Below, piece by piece: positions 12,001 to 23,986 of a stretch of DNA of 64,000 bases. The DNA comes from Triticum aestivum (Eukaryota; Streptophyta; Magnoliopsida; Poales; Poaceae). Location: contig NC_057795.1 of NCBI RefSeq assembly GCF_018294505.1, positions 227,090,826 through 227,154,825 on the forward strand, given 5' to 3'. A program made the translations under genes and the position numbers. The notes below the pieces were generated by a model. It did not search any database and was not told where the DNA came from. It saw only the letters and a program-made list of their open reading frames with translations. Position 1 is the stretch's first letter. The number at the start of each line of letters is the position of its first letter.

Positions 12001-12291
12001 AATGCACATTCGGAGCGACTTGTCCTTCTTAGGAACCATGACGACATTAGCGAGCCACTCGGAGTGGAATATCTCTCGGATAAATCCTGCCGCCAACAGT
12101 CGAGCCACTTCTTCACCAATGGCCTTTCTCTTCTGGACGGCGGACCGCCGAAGATGTTCTTTGACTGGCTTTGCAGACTTGTCGACTCTTAGGCGGTGCT
12201 CAGCCAGTCCCCTGGGAACACCTGGCATGTCAGCGGGCTTCCATGCAAAAATGTCCCAGTTCTCACGGAGGAACTGGATGAGCGCTTCTTC
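9079..12291 (-). pseudogene. pol: Element G pol: reverse transcriptase, RNase H (two), integrase
   Basis: Reads on the minus strand in the same frame as protease, directly after the TAG at 12292-12294. In order: reverse transcriptase with the YMDD active site at 11698-11709; a first RNase H; a linker; a second, archaeal-type RNase H with FFDGS, NNEAEYEAL, YGDSDLV and ADDLA acidic motifs; integrase with HH-CC zinc region and D,D-35-E (ITDNGS ... NGQAERANG). A TGA at 9238-9240 cuts off the last 52 codons, which stay open to the TAA at 9079-9081. The catalytic residues I can see are intact. It copies and inserts the element inside cytoplasmic particles and the nucleus. Confidence 0.88.
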
Positions 12292-15239
12292 CTATTTTGG
12301 GTCGAGTGTTGTGGAGATGCGGGTCGGAGCTGCTTCGGGGTCGGTCGGGTGAATGTGAACAGGCTTCGTCTCACCGGACGACTGGAATGCAGATTCTGTG
12401 GCGGGCTTCTTGGACCGCAGCAAGTCACTCGGATCTGCGTTTTGCTTGTATTCTTCGAACTCGACCGCTGTCACTTGGGAATCGGCAATTTTGGAGCCCT
12501 TCTGAAAGCACTCCTCTGCCTTTTTCCTATCTCCGGTGACAGTGATCACACCTTTGGGACCGGGCATCTTCAATTTGAGGTACACGTAACATGGTCGAGC
12601 CATGAACCGTGCATAGGCTGGTCTCCCCAAAATGGCATGATATGCACTTTGAAAATCCACGACCTCAAACGTCAACTTTTCTTTGCGAAAATGCTTTGAA
12701 TCGCCAAACACTACGTCCAAAGCTATCTGGCCGAGTGACTCAGCCTTCTTCCCTGGTATAACTCCATGGAAGCTCATGTTACTAGTGCTCAGTCGAGACA
12801 TCGGAATGCCCATACCTTTCAACGTGTCTGCATATAACAGATTCAGGCCACTTCCACCGTCCATCAGCACCTTTGTCAGTCGAGTGCCTTCGACAACTGG
12901 ATCGACCACCAAAGCTTGCCTCCCAGGGGTGGCAATATGAGTCGGGTGATCAGATTGGTCGAATGTGATGGGTGTCTGAGACCACTTCAGATAATTTGCC
13001 TTTGCTGGGGCAACCATGTTAACCTCTCGGTTAATCACTTTCAGTCGACTTCTGCTTTCCACATCTGCGAAGATCATCAGAGTGGAGTTGATATGCGGAT
13101 ATCCTTCCTCACTGTCCTCTTTGTCTTCGGCTTTGTCCGACTCCTTCTCCTTGTCCTTAGACTGTTTTCCCTGAAACTGCTGGATCAGGAGTCGACATTG
13201 GCGAGTGGTGTGTTTTGGGTAAATGATATTCCCCTCTTCATCTTTCTTTGTGTGAATATGACACGGCATATCCATCACGTCGTTCCCTTCTTTATCCTTC
13301 ACCTTCTTGGGGTTCCAGGATCCTTTTGGTTTCCCCTTAGACTTTCCTTGAGTCACGGCCAGAGCCTCTCCAGGAGCTGCCGGTTCAGCCTTCCGCTTCT
13401 GTTTCCGACTGGTGTTTCCTTTTTCCGACTGACTCGGCTTGTGCTTGCCGCTTCGGAGTCGGTCTTCTTCTTCGCCGTTGGCGTACTTGGTAGCAATCTC
13501 CATCATCCGACTCAAGGTCATGTCACCGGTTCGACCAAATTTCAAACTCAGTTCTCTGTTCTTGACGCCATCTTTGAAGGCGCATACTGCCTGATGGTCA
13601 GAGACATTTTCCACAGTGTGGTGCAAAGTGATCCACCTCTGAATATACTCTCTGAGAGTCTCATTGGTTTTCTGCACGCAGACTTGCAACTCTGTCAATC
13701 CCGCTGGTCGCTTGCAAGTCCCTTCGAACGTTCTGACGAACACTCGGGACAGATCTTCCCAAGTGTAAATACTGCTAGGAGGCAATTGAGTCAACCATGC
13801 CCTGGCAGAACCTTCCAACATGAGGGGCAAATGCTTCATGGCCACCTCGTCGTTCCCACCACCGATCTGAACTGCCACTCGGTAGTCTTCAAGCCAAGTT
13901 TCAGGCTTAGACTCACCAGTGAACTTGCTGACTCCTGTTGCCAGCCTGAAATTGGGGGGATAACAGCGGCTCTGATAGCTCTGCTGAAACATTCAGGACC
14001 AGAAACATGTACTCGACTGCTCGTGGGCACATCTCTGTCGAGTGCACCTCGATGGGCTCTGTTCCGGTCGACCAATCCTTGCACGATAATGGATCGCGCG
14101 TCGAAGCCTGGCTCTCTGGGGTCAACTGGAACCCTACGCCCTGTACTGTACTGACGCCTATCATCTGGCTGCCGAGGAGCGTAAGACCCACCCCTCGGAG
14201 GGGAATAGGGCACTCGACGCCTATCATCTCGGTCGAGTCTGTCGCCATATTGATCTCGCCGATTCTCACGCCCTTCGCGCCGCGGAGGCGATCTGGGGCT
14301 GTGAGCCGACTGAACCGTATTCACAGTGACAGATCGACTGTGAATTCTGTTGCGCGACTGAGACACGGCTGAATTCTGATCTCCTGCTGCCCGGAGCAGA
14401 TCCCTGATCTGCAGCAAACCTCTGCCAGCCTCTGACTGCGAAGGCTGAATGGACTCTGCTATACGGGTCGCAGCTGCTAAATTCTGAATTGGGGTTCGAT
14501 ATACCTGAGTCGGCGGGAAGAGTTGACGTCGACTGGTGTCGGGAACTCGTTGCCGCGCGCGCTCGTCGAGTGCTCGCTGAAGGTTCTCCAGTCGAGTGCG
14601 CTCGGCCAAATTGGCCAGACGCGCCTCCTCCAAGGCACGAGCCTCGGGGGTTTCTCCTGCGATGGGAACACGCAGGGGATCCTCGTTCCTGCGGCGAAGC
14701 TCTTCTCTTTGCAGAGAGTCGAGTGGCTCGGGCTGGTACTCTTCGTAGCCTCGTGCAGGGTCGCCGCCGTCGCCTGCTCCACCACCACGGGCGAAGCCAG
14801 GAGGACTGTGGGGCCCGTCGACCATCAAGATTTCCGCCGCTGGATCACTGCTTCCGCACTCGGATGCAGTCTCTCCGGAGCCAGTCGACTGATCGAACAA
14901 GCCGTAGAGAGATTCGTTGGGCTCGATTGCCGCAACTTGTGTAGTGGCCGACTGGCGAGCCACCGCGTGACTCACCCATCGCTGAAGCCTCGACCGGCCT
15001 GAGCGCTTGCGCTGGCGGGAGACCGGGAGGGTGGAAGATGGAAGATCCGACCGATACTGGGTCGATGGTTGCCGCAGCAGAACGCCGCGGACACATGCGC
15101 GAAAATGCGTCGCACCGCGGACGGGGAGCGCATCTACGTCGAGTGGAGCCTCCTGGAGCCATGCGGAGTCGTCGGCGATGAAGGTGAGAGTGCCGAGACG
15201 GATCTCTTGACCCTCGATCAAAACTCCAGCAGACACCAT
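12292..15239 (-). pseudogene. gag: Element G gag-protease, frameshifted
   Basis: The ATG at 15239 follows the primer site by 53 bases. The first 420 or so residues are Arg/Glu/Gln-rich. At the run of six G (plus strand 13954-13959) the frame moves and the conserved capsid region follows in the second frame (13992 to 12292). Further on come a Cys/His cluster of C-x2-H ... H-x4-C type in the nucleocapsid position and a protease with DGGS in the active-site loop. A TAG at 12292-12294 then separates protease from reverse transcriptase in an otherwise continuous frame. Gag forms the particle; protease cuts the polyprotein. The frameshift would prevent normal capsid production unless it is bypassed. 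Confidence 0.87.
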
Positions 15240-15292
15240 GATGAAAATACTCGGAAGAATCGCAACTTCTCCACAAAATCGCTAAAACACCT

Positions 15293-15310
15293 GCCCCACG
15301 GTGGGCGCCA
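15293..15310 (-). other. Element G primer binding site (tRNA-Lys type)
   Basis: On the element strand TGGCGCCCACCGTGGGGC starts two bases after the 5' LTR. As I recall the plant tRNA-Lys(CUU) 3' end, this is an 18 of 18 complement including the CCA. It is the site where minus-strand DNA synthesis begins. Confidence 0.8.
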
Positions 15311-15312
15311 AC

Positions 15313-15857
15313 TGTCGTGGTTCTAAGCCTGACAGTAGAGTGGGGGGTAGGTATGGAGAGGCAAGGTCCTAGCTATGGAGAGGTTGTAAGCACAAAGGAT
15401 GTACGAGTTCAGGCCCTTCTCGGAAGAAGTAACAGCCCTACGTCTCGGAGCCCGGAGGCGGTCGAGTGGATTATGAATGTATGGATTACAAGGTGCCGAA
15501 CCCTTCTGCCTGTGGAGGGGGGTGGCTTATATAGAGTGCGCCAGGACCCCAGCCAGCCCACGCAGGAGAGGGTTTAAGGTGAGTTAAGTCTGGGGCGTTA
15601 CTGGTAACGCCCCACATAAAGTGCCTTTACTATCATAAAGTCTACTTAATTACAGGACGTTGCGGTGCAGAGTGCCTCTTGACCTCCTGGTGGTCGAGTG
15701 AGTCTTCGTGGTCGAGTCCTTCAGGCCAGTCGAGTGAGTCTTCCTTGGTCGAGTGAGTCCTCGTTGGTCGACTGGAAGGCGACCTCTTCTAGGGATGTCC
15801 TAGGGTGAGTTACTTGGAACAGGTCCGTGACCCTACCCTAGGTACATGACCCCATCA
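15313..15857 (-). repeat. Element G 5' LTR
   Basis: 545 bp with TG...CA ends; 544 of 545 positions match the 3' LTR. The TATA-like motif on the minus strand is at 15526-15533. Promoter and polyadenylation signals of the element reside here. Confidence 0.93.
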
Positions 15858-15862
15858 CTTAC

Positions 15863-18800
15863 TCACCCGAATAAGGCTTCAAATCTGCAATGTTAAAAGT
15901 GGGACTAACCCCAAAATCTGCAGATAGCTCAAGTTTATATGTATTATCATTTATTTTCTCTAACACCTGAAAAGGACCATCAACACGTGGCATTAGCTTT
16001 GATTTGTGCAAATCAGGAAATCTATCCTTCCGCAAATGTAACCAAACAAGATCTTCAGGTGCAAACACAACATGTTTTCTACCCTTATCTCTAGCAAGTT
16101 TATATTTAGCATTCATATGCTCAATGTTTTCCATAGTTAGCTCATGCATTTTTTAAATCAATTCAGCATGTTGTTTAGCATCAAAATTAACATTCTCTGA
16201 AGATGGAAGAGGCAACAAATCAATAGGTGCATGAGGTAGGAAACCATACCTAATTTTAAAAGGGCACATCTTAGTAGTAGAATGCAATGAACGATTATAA
16301 GCAAATTCAATATGAGGCGAGCATTCTTCCCACATTTATATTCTTCAAAACAGCCCTAAGCATAGTAGACAATGTCCTATTGACTACTACAGTCTGTCCA
16401 TCAGTTTGGGGGTGACATGTAGCACTAAAAAGCAGTTTAGTCCCCAACTTAGCCCATAAACATCTCCAAAAGTGGCTAAGAAATTTAGTATCAAGATATG
16501 AAACAATAGTATTGGCACACCATGCAAGCGAATAATTTCATGAAAGAACAAATCAGCAACATTAACAGCATCATCGCTTTTATGATATGGTATAGTGTGC
16601 CATTTTCGAGAATCTATCCACGACAACAAATATGCTATCCCTCCCCTTCTTTTTTGAGGTAAACCTAAAACAAAGTCCATAGATATATCCTCCCAAGGAA
16701 CACTAGGTACAGGCAAAGGCATATATAAACCATGAGGATTGAGTCGTGACTTAGCTTTTTGACATGTAGCACAGCGAGCAATAAAATGCTCAACATCCTG
16801 TCTCATCTTTGGCCAAAAGAAATGTGTAGCAAGTACGTCCTCCGTCTTCTTCACGCCAAAGTGTCCCATTAATACTCCACCATGCACCTCCTGCAACAAC
16901 AAAACACGAACTGAGCTAGCTGGAATGCATAGCTTGTTAGCACGGAACACAAATCCATCATTAACGACGAACTTGTTCCACATTCTTCCTTCTTTACAAT
17001 TCTGCATTACATCTTTAAAATCACTACCATGCACATATTGATCTTCAATGGTCCCCAAACCAAATATTTTGAAGTCAAGTTGTGAAAACATAGTATAGCG
17101 ACGAGACAATGCATCAGCAATAACATTTTCTTTACCCTTCTTGTGTTTAATGACATAAGGGAAAGTCTCAATGAATTCAACCCATTTAGCATGTCTACGA
17201 TTCAGTTTAGCTTGACTTTTAATATGTTTCAAGGATTCGCGATCAAAATGTATAACATATTCTTTGGGCCATAAATAATGTTGCCATGTTTCTGAAGTCT
17301 TAACAAGAGCATATAAATCTTTATCATAAGTAGAATAATTCAGACTAGGCCCACTCAATTTTTCAGAAAAGTACGTAATAGGTTTGCTATCTTGTAATAA
17401 CACACCTCCTAATCCAATTCCACTAGCATCACATTCAAGCTCAAAAGTCTTATTAAAATCAGGAAGTTGGAGTAAAGGAGCATGTGTCAACTTATCTTTC
17501 AATATGGTGAAGGCTTCTTCCTGTGCGGTACCCCAAACAAAAGGCACATCCTTCTTTGTAAGCTCATTGAGAGGCGCAGCAATGGTGCTAAAATCTCTCA
17601 CAAAACACCTATAGAATCCAGTGAGGCCAAGAAAACTCCTCACTTGTGTGACCGCGGAGTAACAACTTCAATTGGTGCGGCCAACTCTCAATATCTTCAA
17701 TCTTGGCTTTATCAACTTCAATTCCCTGTGGACTAACAACATAGCCAAGAAAAGATAATCGACCGGTGCAAAAGGTGCACTTCCTAAGGTTACCAAACAA
17801 ACGTGCATCACGTAGAGCAATAAAAACACCACGTAAATGTTCCAAATATTCCTCTAAAGATCTGCTATAAATCAGTATATCATCAAAATAGACTACGACA
17901 AATCATCGAATGAAAGCACGTAAAACTTTGTTCATTAATCTCATGAAAGTACTAGGTGCATTAGTTAACCCAAAAGGCATGACTAACCAATCATGTAATC
18001 CAAACTTAGTTTTAAATATTGTTTTTCATGCATCTCCCAATTTCATATGAATTTGATGGTATCCACTGCACAAATCAACTTTGGAGAATATTTTAGAGCC
18101 ACTCAATTCATCAAGTATGTTATCTAGCCTAGGAATAGGATTACAATAGCAAATAGTAATATTATTCATGCCTCTACAATCAACACTCATACGCGGCGTA
18201 CCATCCTTTTTGGCACTAGTATAATAGGAACAACACAAGGACTAAGAGATGCGCGTATATAACCTTTGTCGAGCAACTCCTGTACTTGACACATAATCTC
18301 CTTTGTCTCCTTAGGATTGGTATGGTATGGCGCATGGGTTGGCAGCGAAGCACAGGGAATTAAGTCAATCTGATGCTCAATCCCTCGAATGGGTGGTAAT
18401 ACCCGTAGCACGTCTTGTGGAAAGACGTCAACGAACTCCTACAAAATGTTAGTGACAGCAGGAGGCAAAGAGGAAGGTACATCCTCAAAAGAAAATAATG
18501 CCTCTTTGCACACAAAAGCATAGCAAACAGATTTGCTAAAATCTAAATCATCAATATCAGATTTGGTGGCAAGTAAACATGCACTTTTCAATTTAATTTC
18601 AGAAGCAACACTAGATGGTTTGTTATTAGACTTCATTTGTTGCTCAAATTCTTTTGCCACAATCTGATTTTCACTCTTATTTTTCTCCTGTTTTACTTTA
18701 TTAGCTCTATTAATATCATCTTTCAAAATGGAATCATGAGTCATAGGAAGCAAAGTAATATGTGTATCCTTATGAAGAAGAGTATACTAATTGTTTCTAA

Positions 18801-20377
18801 CATGGTGTACAATTTTGTTATCAAATTGCCATGGTCTACCAAGTAATAAGGAAGATGCTTGCATAGGTACCACATCACAATGAACATAATCAGCATATGT
18901 AGAGATACTAAAGTGCACACGAACTGTATGTATTACCTTAACCTTGTCGTTGTTGTTGAACCATTGGATGTAGTAAGGATGTGGATGTGGTCTTGTGGTG
19001 ATAGATAGCTTCTCCACCATCTCCATGCCAGCCAAGTTGTTGCAGCTCCCTCCATATATGATGATGCGAACAGAACATTCCTTCACAACTCCCTTTGTAT
19101 GGAACAAATCATGCCTCTTATTTTGCTTAGCTTCTGTGACCTGCACACTCAAAACACGTTGAGCAACTAAACGTTCATACATGTCAGCGTCTTCAGGAGC
19201 CATGTATTGCGTCTCATGATCAGAATCATCCCCACCGTGTTCTTCACATGTAATAAGAGCCAAAGTCTCCTCATCATAGTCACTAGCGGACTCATACCCA
19301 CCATCCTTAGTAGCAATCATCACACGGTTAGATGGGCAATCTCTCGCATAATGAGCTCCACCCTTGAAACAACGACAAATAGTATCATGTGTTTGCCCTA
19401 TTGATTCCATGGATGAAGAAGAGCTCTATGCGGAACCAGAAGGTGTACTCCTGGCAGATAGTGGTGATGGTGCCTATTTTCTTGTATCTCGGTTGGAGTT
19501 GGTGGCTGCAGTCAGTGGCGCTGCAGTAGGACGTGTGGGAGTAGAGGTTACACGCGGTGTCCATGATGAAGGTCAACCTGTAGAAAAGTTAGTTCACGCC
19601 AATGCCTGTCGATCCTGCACTTCACGTTCAGCTTTGCAAGCAAGACAGAATAAACGAGTGATATTATTATACTCCTTATACTCTAGAATGGTCTGAATCT
19701 CTTTATTCAATCCACCCATAAAACGTGCAAGCATAGCTTCATTATCCTCAACAATACCACATCTAACCATTCCAGTTTGTAATTCCTGGCAATATTCTTC
19801 AACATAATTTTTTCCTTGTCTTAAACGCTGCAATTTTTGAAGTAATTCACATTGATAATATGGTGGAACCCAACGAGTACGCATAGCAGTTTTGAAAACA
19901 GCCCAAGTAGTTGGAATATTATTCGGATATAATCAACGATGTTCAAACCACTACACACAAGCAAAACTAGTGAAAGCACAAAGAGCAGCAGCAACACGTC
20001 TCTCCTCGGGGCATTGTAAACATGTAAAACGTCGTTCAGTTTCTAACTCCCAAGTAAGATATGTATCAGGAACATATCTACCCTCAAATGGTGTAATATT
20101 CAAATTCATTTTAGGAAGATGGTCATGATCTCGTACCTGAGCTGGTAGTGCAGCCCTACCATTGCGATTGTATGCCTGTGGACGACCTGGTGCTAGTGGT
20201 TGCACGTAGTATTTATTTTGATCAACCTCATCCTCATAATCGCCCACATAATCGTCATCCTCCTCAACACCAGCACCAGGAGCCAAAGAAGCATCAATAG
20301 TAGGTGCAGCGGCACCAAATTTTTGACTAGCCTCGATGGGAACGCGCAGTGCTCGTCCCATTTGATTTGGAAGGCAA

Positions 20378-20464
<87 letters not shown>

Positions 20465-20699
20465 AGAGGTGCGACAGGTGCAGCCGACGCTAGTTGTGGA
20501 AGAAGCGCGAGCAATTCATTAAACTTGTTATCGAGCTTTGTTTCGGATGTCTTCTCAATGCCATCTATCTTCTCATGGCCTCTTCAAATCTGTTTAGCAC
20601 ATCTTGCACCTATCCACTCATCGTTTGCTGAAATTTGTCATGTAGTTGTTTGTTCGTCATGTTCTCCCAATTAGTCTCATTGGCTTGTGATCTTGCCAT
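15863..20699 (-). pseudogene. CRW-A gag-pol, heavily mutated
   Basis: Minus-strand relative of the CRW-B polyprotein. It starts at the ATG of 20697-20699 (MARSQ...), soon meets a TAG in place of a Gln codon, then runs through polyglutamine, capsid, a zinc knuckle region, protease-like, reverse transcriptase, RNase H and integrase segments, with many shifts and stops. Well preserved stretches are 18787-19410, 16387-17643 and 15859-16149. RNase H keeps the ADALSRR Asp. The integrase catalytic Glu codon is GTA (16388-16390, Val). The last internal part continues at 2532-2579 beyond element G. It is not functional. Confidence 0.88.
20380..20463 (-). repeat. (TTG)28 microsatellite encoding polyglutamine in CRW-A gag
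   Basis: An uninterrupted 84-bp TTG run on the plus strand, read as 28 CAA codons on the gag strand. The same place has 14 CAA codons in CRW-C (47080-47121) and only a short Gln run in CRW-B (about 24227-24238). Confidence 0.95.
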
Positions 20700-21837
20700 G
20701 GTTAATAGCAATAGAAACACACAAGAATATGATACTACAGTACTAGGAAGTGGTGGTGGTGGTTGTGTGTCACAAATCTGTCAAGAGAATCTCAAATTCT
20801 TACCATCTCTTACCCAGCAGCAGGTGGTGATCGGCAACCGTTGTAATCAAAACTCTCAAAGCTTGGATAAAGCGATGGCCAGTGAGAGTGAAACGCACGA
20901 CGTAGATATATGTGGAGCTGGGAAGGCTTATGATATGTTAGCAAAAAGGGTTAACAATAATCAATTTAGAGATGCAAAGTTGAATAAACGCTCAACGATG
21001 GTAGTGTGCTGGTCCTAGGCTAGACCATACTAGAGATGCGAGCTGAGAACACTAACAAAATCACGACGCTGCACATATACAAGGGAGGAGCACTCTCTGT
21101 ATCTTTTTTTTGCCAAAAATCACTATAATGGCGAGTATCTCAAAACTCTTCCCAAGTCAAGATAACAGGATAGACACGAAATTTTTGCGACCAATTTTTT
21201 TTTCGACTGCCCGGACCAAAAACTGGAAACGGCTCAAAAAAACTTTCTATAATGGCACCTATATCAAAACGCTTAGAAGGACCTAAAAGTAGGATAGCCC
21301 AAAAATTATTTGACAAATGCGTTTTCAGAAAATTTTGGGCCTAAACAGAGGATGGTTTCTAGAATTTTTTTGGAAACCAACCTCTTCTATGGAATAGCAA
21401 AAGATTGATGGAATACGAAACCTACTCAGACAAGGAAACACAAATCTGGAAATAGATGGATCTCGAAAGTAAACCTAATATGATATGGACTCGGATCGGT
21501 GGTGATATATGGCAGCGGTGATGACGATGGTGGTATATGGCAGTGGTGACAATGCTGGTGGTATATGGCAGCGGTGACGACGATGGTGGTACATGGCAGC
21601 GGTGACACTGATGGTGGTATATGGCAGCGATGTGAAAACTTGTGAACAAAACTCAAAACTCTAAAGGACTTGACACTAAGACCAGCAACTAGACATGACG
21701 ATACAACCGCAAATTTAACAATGCAAAACCCTAAAAAGATTATGCAAAGGCTCAGATTGGTTCGGATATGATGAACTACCCTAATTTTTTGGCTTTTTCG
21801 TGGACTGTGGGTATGAAGAACAAACTCGGTCTAAACT
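20700..21837 (-). other. CRW-A leader (part), with minisatellite
   Basis: About 1.1 kb of untranslated leader between the gag start and the CRW-B insertion point, similar in reverse to 22800-23986. It contains a GTGGTATATGGCAGCGGTGA-like minisatellite at about 21500-21640 with units near 30 bp. No coding region is supported. The leader continues at 29722-29776. Confidence 0.75.
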
Positions 21838-22758
21838 TGATGAGGACATCAATACAATTGTTACACCCACAGCCCCTGCTGCTATACATACTGGACCAAT
21901 TACTAGAGCTCGTGCACGCCAACTAAATTACCTGGTACTTTCGTTTCTTGGTAATGATTCTAATGTTCATGAGAATATGATGCTGCCTAAATTGGATACA
22001 TTTGTTTTGCTTACAAATGAAGGGCCTAGCTTGGAGAAGGATGAACATTGGAGCAAGAACAAGCATGGAGATGATGACATGCGCAAGGGGAACAAGAACG
22101 GAGTTACAAGTGATGATTTCAGGACTTTGAAGCCACCATAATGGGTGCATGAAGCCTTGGACAAAATATACAAGATGCCACTTCATAAATTTCGTCCCGA
22201 GGCTATTTTAGGTGCTGCGTCACCTTATTATTGGGCCAGGCCCATGTAATTTCGAAATACATAAGTATAGGCTATTTTTAGAGTACGTATGTGTGGGGAA
22301 ACAAGAGATAGGGTTGATTTCGGACCCCTCCACCAAGGGCCACGAAATCCCCCCCCCCCTCTTCCTCCATATATACAGCCCTTAGGGCATCGTTTAGACT
22401 TCGGGTTTTGTTTAGATTAAAAGTTCGCCATAGCTGCAACTTCGCGTACTTCGTTTGTGTTCAACGACCAGACAAAGGCATCACAGAACCCCACCTTGAT
22501 CAATAAAGCTTTCATCTTATATTTGCAATATCCAGATTGCAATCTCAGTTTCTTGCTTGTTCTTCGTTTGCTCGCAGGAAACAGACCCTCGTGGTCAGGT
22601 TGATCGTGCTCCGGCGTGGTCAATAACCTCTCGGAGTTGGTTTAGCGATTGCTAAGGCGCGACGTCCTCGCACGTTCGTAGTCGGATCGTCAAAGTCGAC
22701 TGCCACCAAAGCGATATCCATCATCTCATCGAAAGAAGGGACACCTTTGCCTCTATCA
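21838..22758 (+). repeat. CRW-B 5' LTR
   Basis: Begins TGATGAGGACATC, ends CTCTATCA. A TATA-like ATATATAC lies at 22369-22376 after a C-rich run, and AATAAA at 22502-22507. The first 300 bases copy the polyprotein tail, because in the 3' LTR they are coding. Confidence 0.92.
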
Positions 22759-22760
22759 AG

Positions 22761-22770
22761 TGGTATCAGA
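22761..22770 (+). other. CRW-B primer binding site (initiator tRNA-Met type)
   Basis: TGGTATCAGA two bases after the 5' LTR, the standard initiator-Met complement used by CRM and other chromoviruses. The match weakens after ten bases. Confidence 0.85.
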
Positions 22771-23986
22771 TTTCCAGGTTGCTCGGTGAGATTTTACAGT
22801 TTTTCGTTGTTTAGATCGAGTCTGTTCTTCATACCTACAGTCCACGAAAAAGCCAAAAAAAATTAGGGTTAGTTCATCATATCCGAACCAATCTGAGCCT
22901 TTGCATAATCTTTTTAGGGTTTTGCTTTGTTGAATTAGCGGTTGCATCGTCGTGTCTAGTTGCTGGTCTTAGCGTTAGTCTTTTAGAGTTTCGAGTTCTG
23001 GTCATAAGTTGTCATGCCGCCACCGCACCATCATCATCGCCCCTGTCACCTACCACCACCGCTCCGAATCCGTATCCATATACCACCACCAATCCGTATC
23101 CATATACCACCACCGATCCATATCCATATATTACCACCGCTGCCATATACCACCACCGCTGCCATATACCACCACCATATATCCACCACCAATCCGAGTT
23201 CCTTGCACATATTAGGTGTGTTTTTGAAATCCATCTAGATTCCGATTCGTGTTTCCTTGCCGGAGTAGGTTTCGGAAAAAAAAAGAGTCCGGAAACCACC
23301 CTCCGTTTAGGCCCAAAATTTTTCGAAAACGCATTTTTCGAAAAAAATTCTGGCTATCCTATTTTTAGGTGTTTTTGAGTGTTTTGAGACAGGTGCCATT
23401 ATAGGAAGTTTTTTTTGACCCGTTTCCAGTTTTTGGGTCCGGGCAGTCCAAAAAACGAAAAAAAAAATTTGGTCGAAAAAATTTCGTGCCCATCCTGTCA
23501 GTTTGACCTAGGAAGTGTTTTGAGACACTCACCATTATAGTGATTTTTCGCAAAAAAAAGCAGCGCAAAAAAAGAGCAAAAAAAAATTCTAGAGTGTGCT
23601 TTTTCCTTGTTTACGTGCAGCGCCGTGATTTTGATAGTGTTCTAGGCTCGCGTCTCTAGCACGGTCTAGCCTAGGACCAGCACAGTACCGTCGTTGAGCG
23701 TTTATTCAACTTTGCATCTCTGAATTGATTATTGCTGACCCTTTTTGCTACCATATTATAAGCCTTCCCAGCTCCACATACATCTACGTCATGCGTTTGA
23801 CTCTCCCTGGTAATCGCTCTATCCAAGCTTTGAGAGTTTTGACTACAACGGTTGCCGATCACCGCCTGCTGCTGGGTAAGAACTGGTAAGAATTTGAGTT
23901 TTGCTTGAAGGGTTTGTGATACACCACCACCACTTCTTAGTAGTCTGTAGGATCATATTCTTGTGTGTTTCTATTTTCTGCTAACC
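22771..23986 (+). other. CRW-B leader with ATACCACCACC minisatellite
   Basis: 1.2 kb untranslated leader. Between about 23020 and 23195 it holds repeated CCATATACCACCACCG-like units. Poly-A and poly-T rich stretches follow at 23270-23590. No supported gene. Confidence 0.75.

Larger units (their letters stand above)
2580..15857 (-). mobile_element. Element G: Tat-lineage Ty3/gypsy retrotransposon, complete and young
   Basis: 13.3 kb element on the minus strand with two 545-bp LTRs and a five-base target duplication CTTAC (2575-2579 and 15858-15862). Order along the element: 5' LTR (15313-15857), primer site, gag, protease, reverse transcriptase, two RNase H domains, integrase, 73-bp tandem array, antisense seven-exon gene, purine tract, 3' LTR (2580-3124). 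The dual RNase H and the antisense gene place it in the Tat lineage. I find a single substitution between LTRs, which dates insertion to about 0.07 million years at 1.3e-8 per site per year. It carries a gag frameshift and two stop codons, so it was either moved by helper proteins or damaged after insertion. Confidence 0.92.

Noticed and set aside
12916..14154. 412-codon plus-strand open frame
   Set aside because: It lies opposite the gag of element G, has no domain, and owes its length to the codon bias of the true minus-strand frame.
20380..20463. TTG run as an assembly artefact
   Set aside because: Both sister copies have Gln codons at the same place with different numbers, so a true microsatellite is likely, although its exact length may be uncertain.
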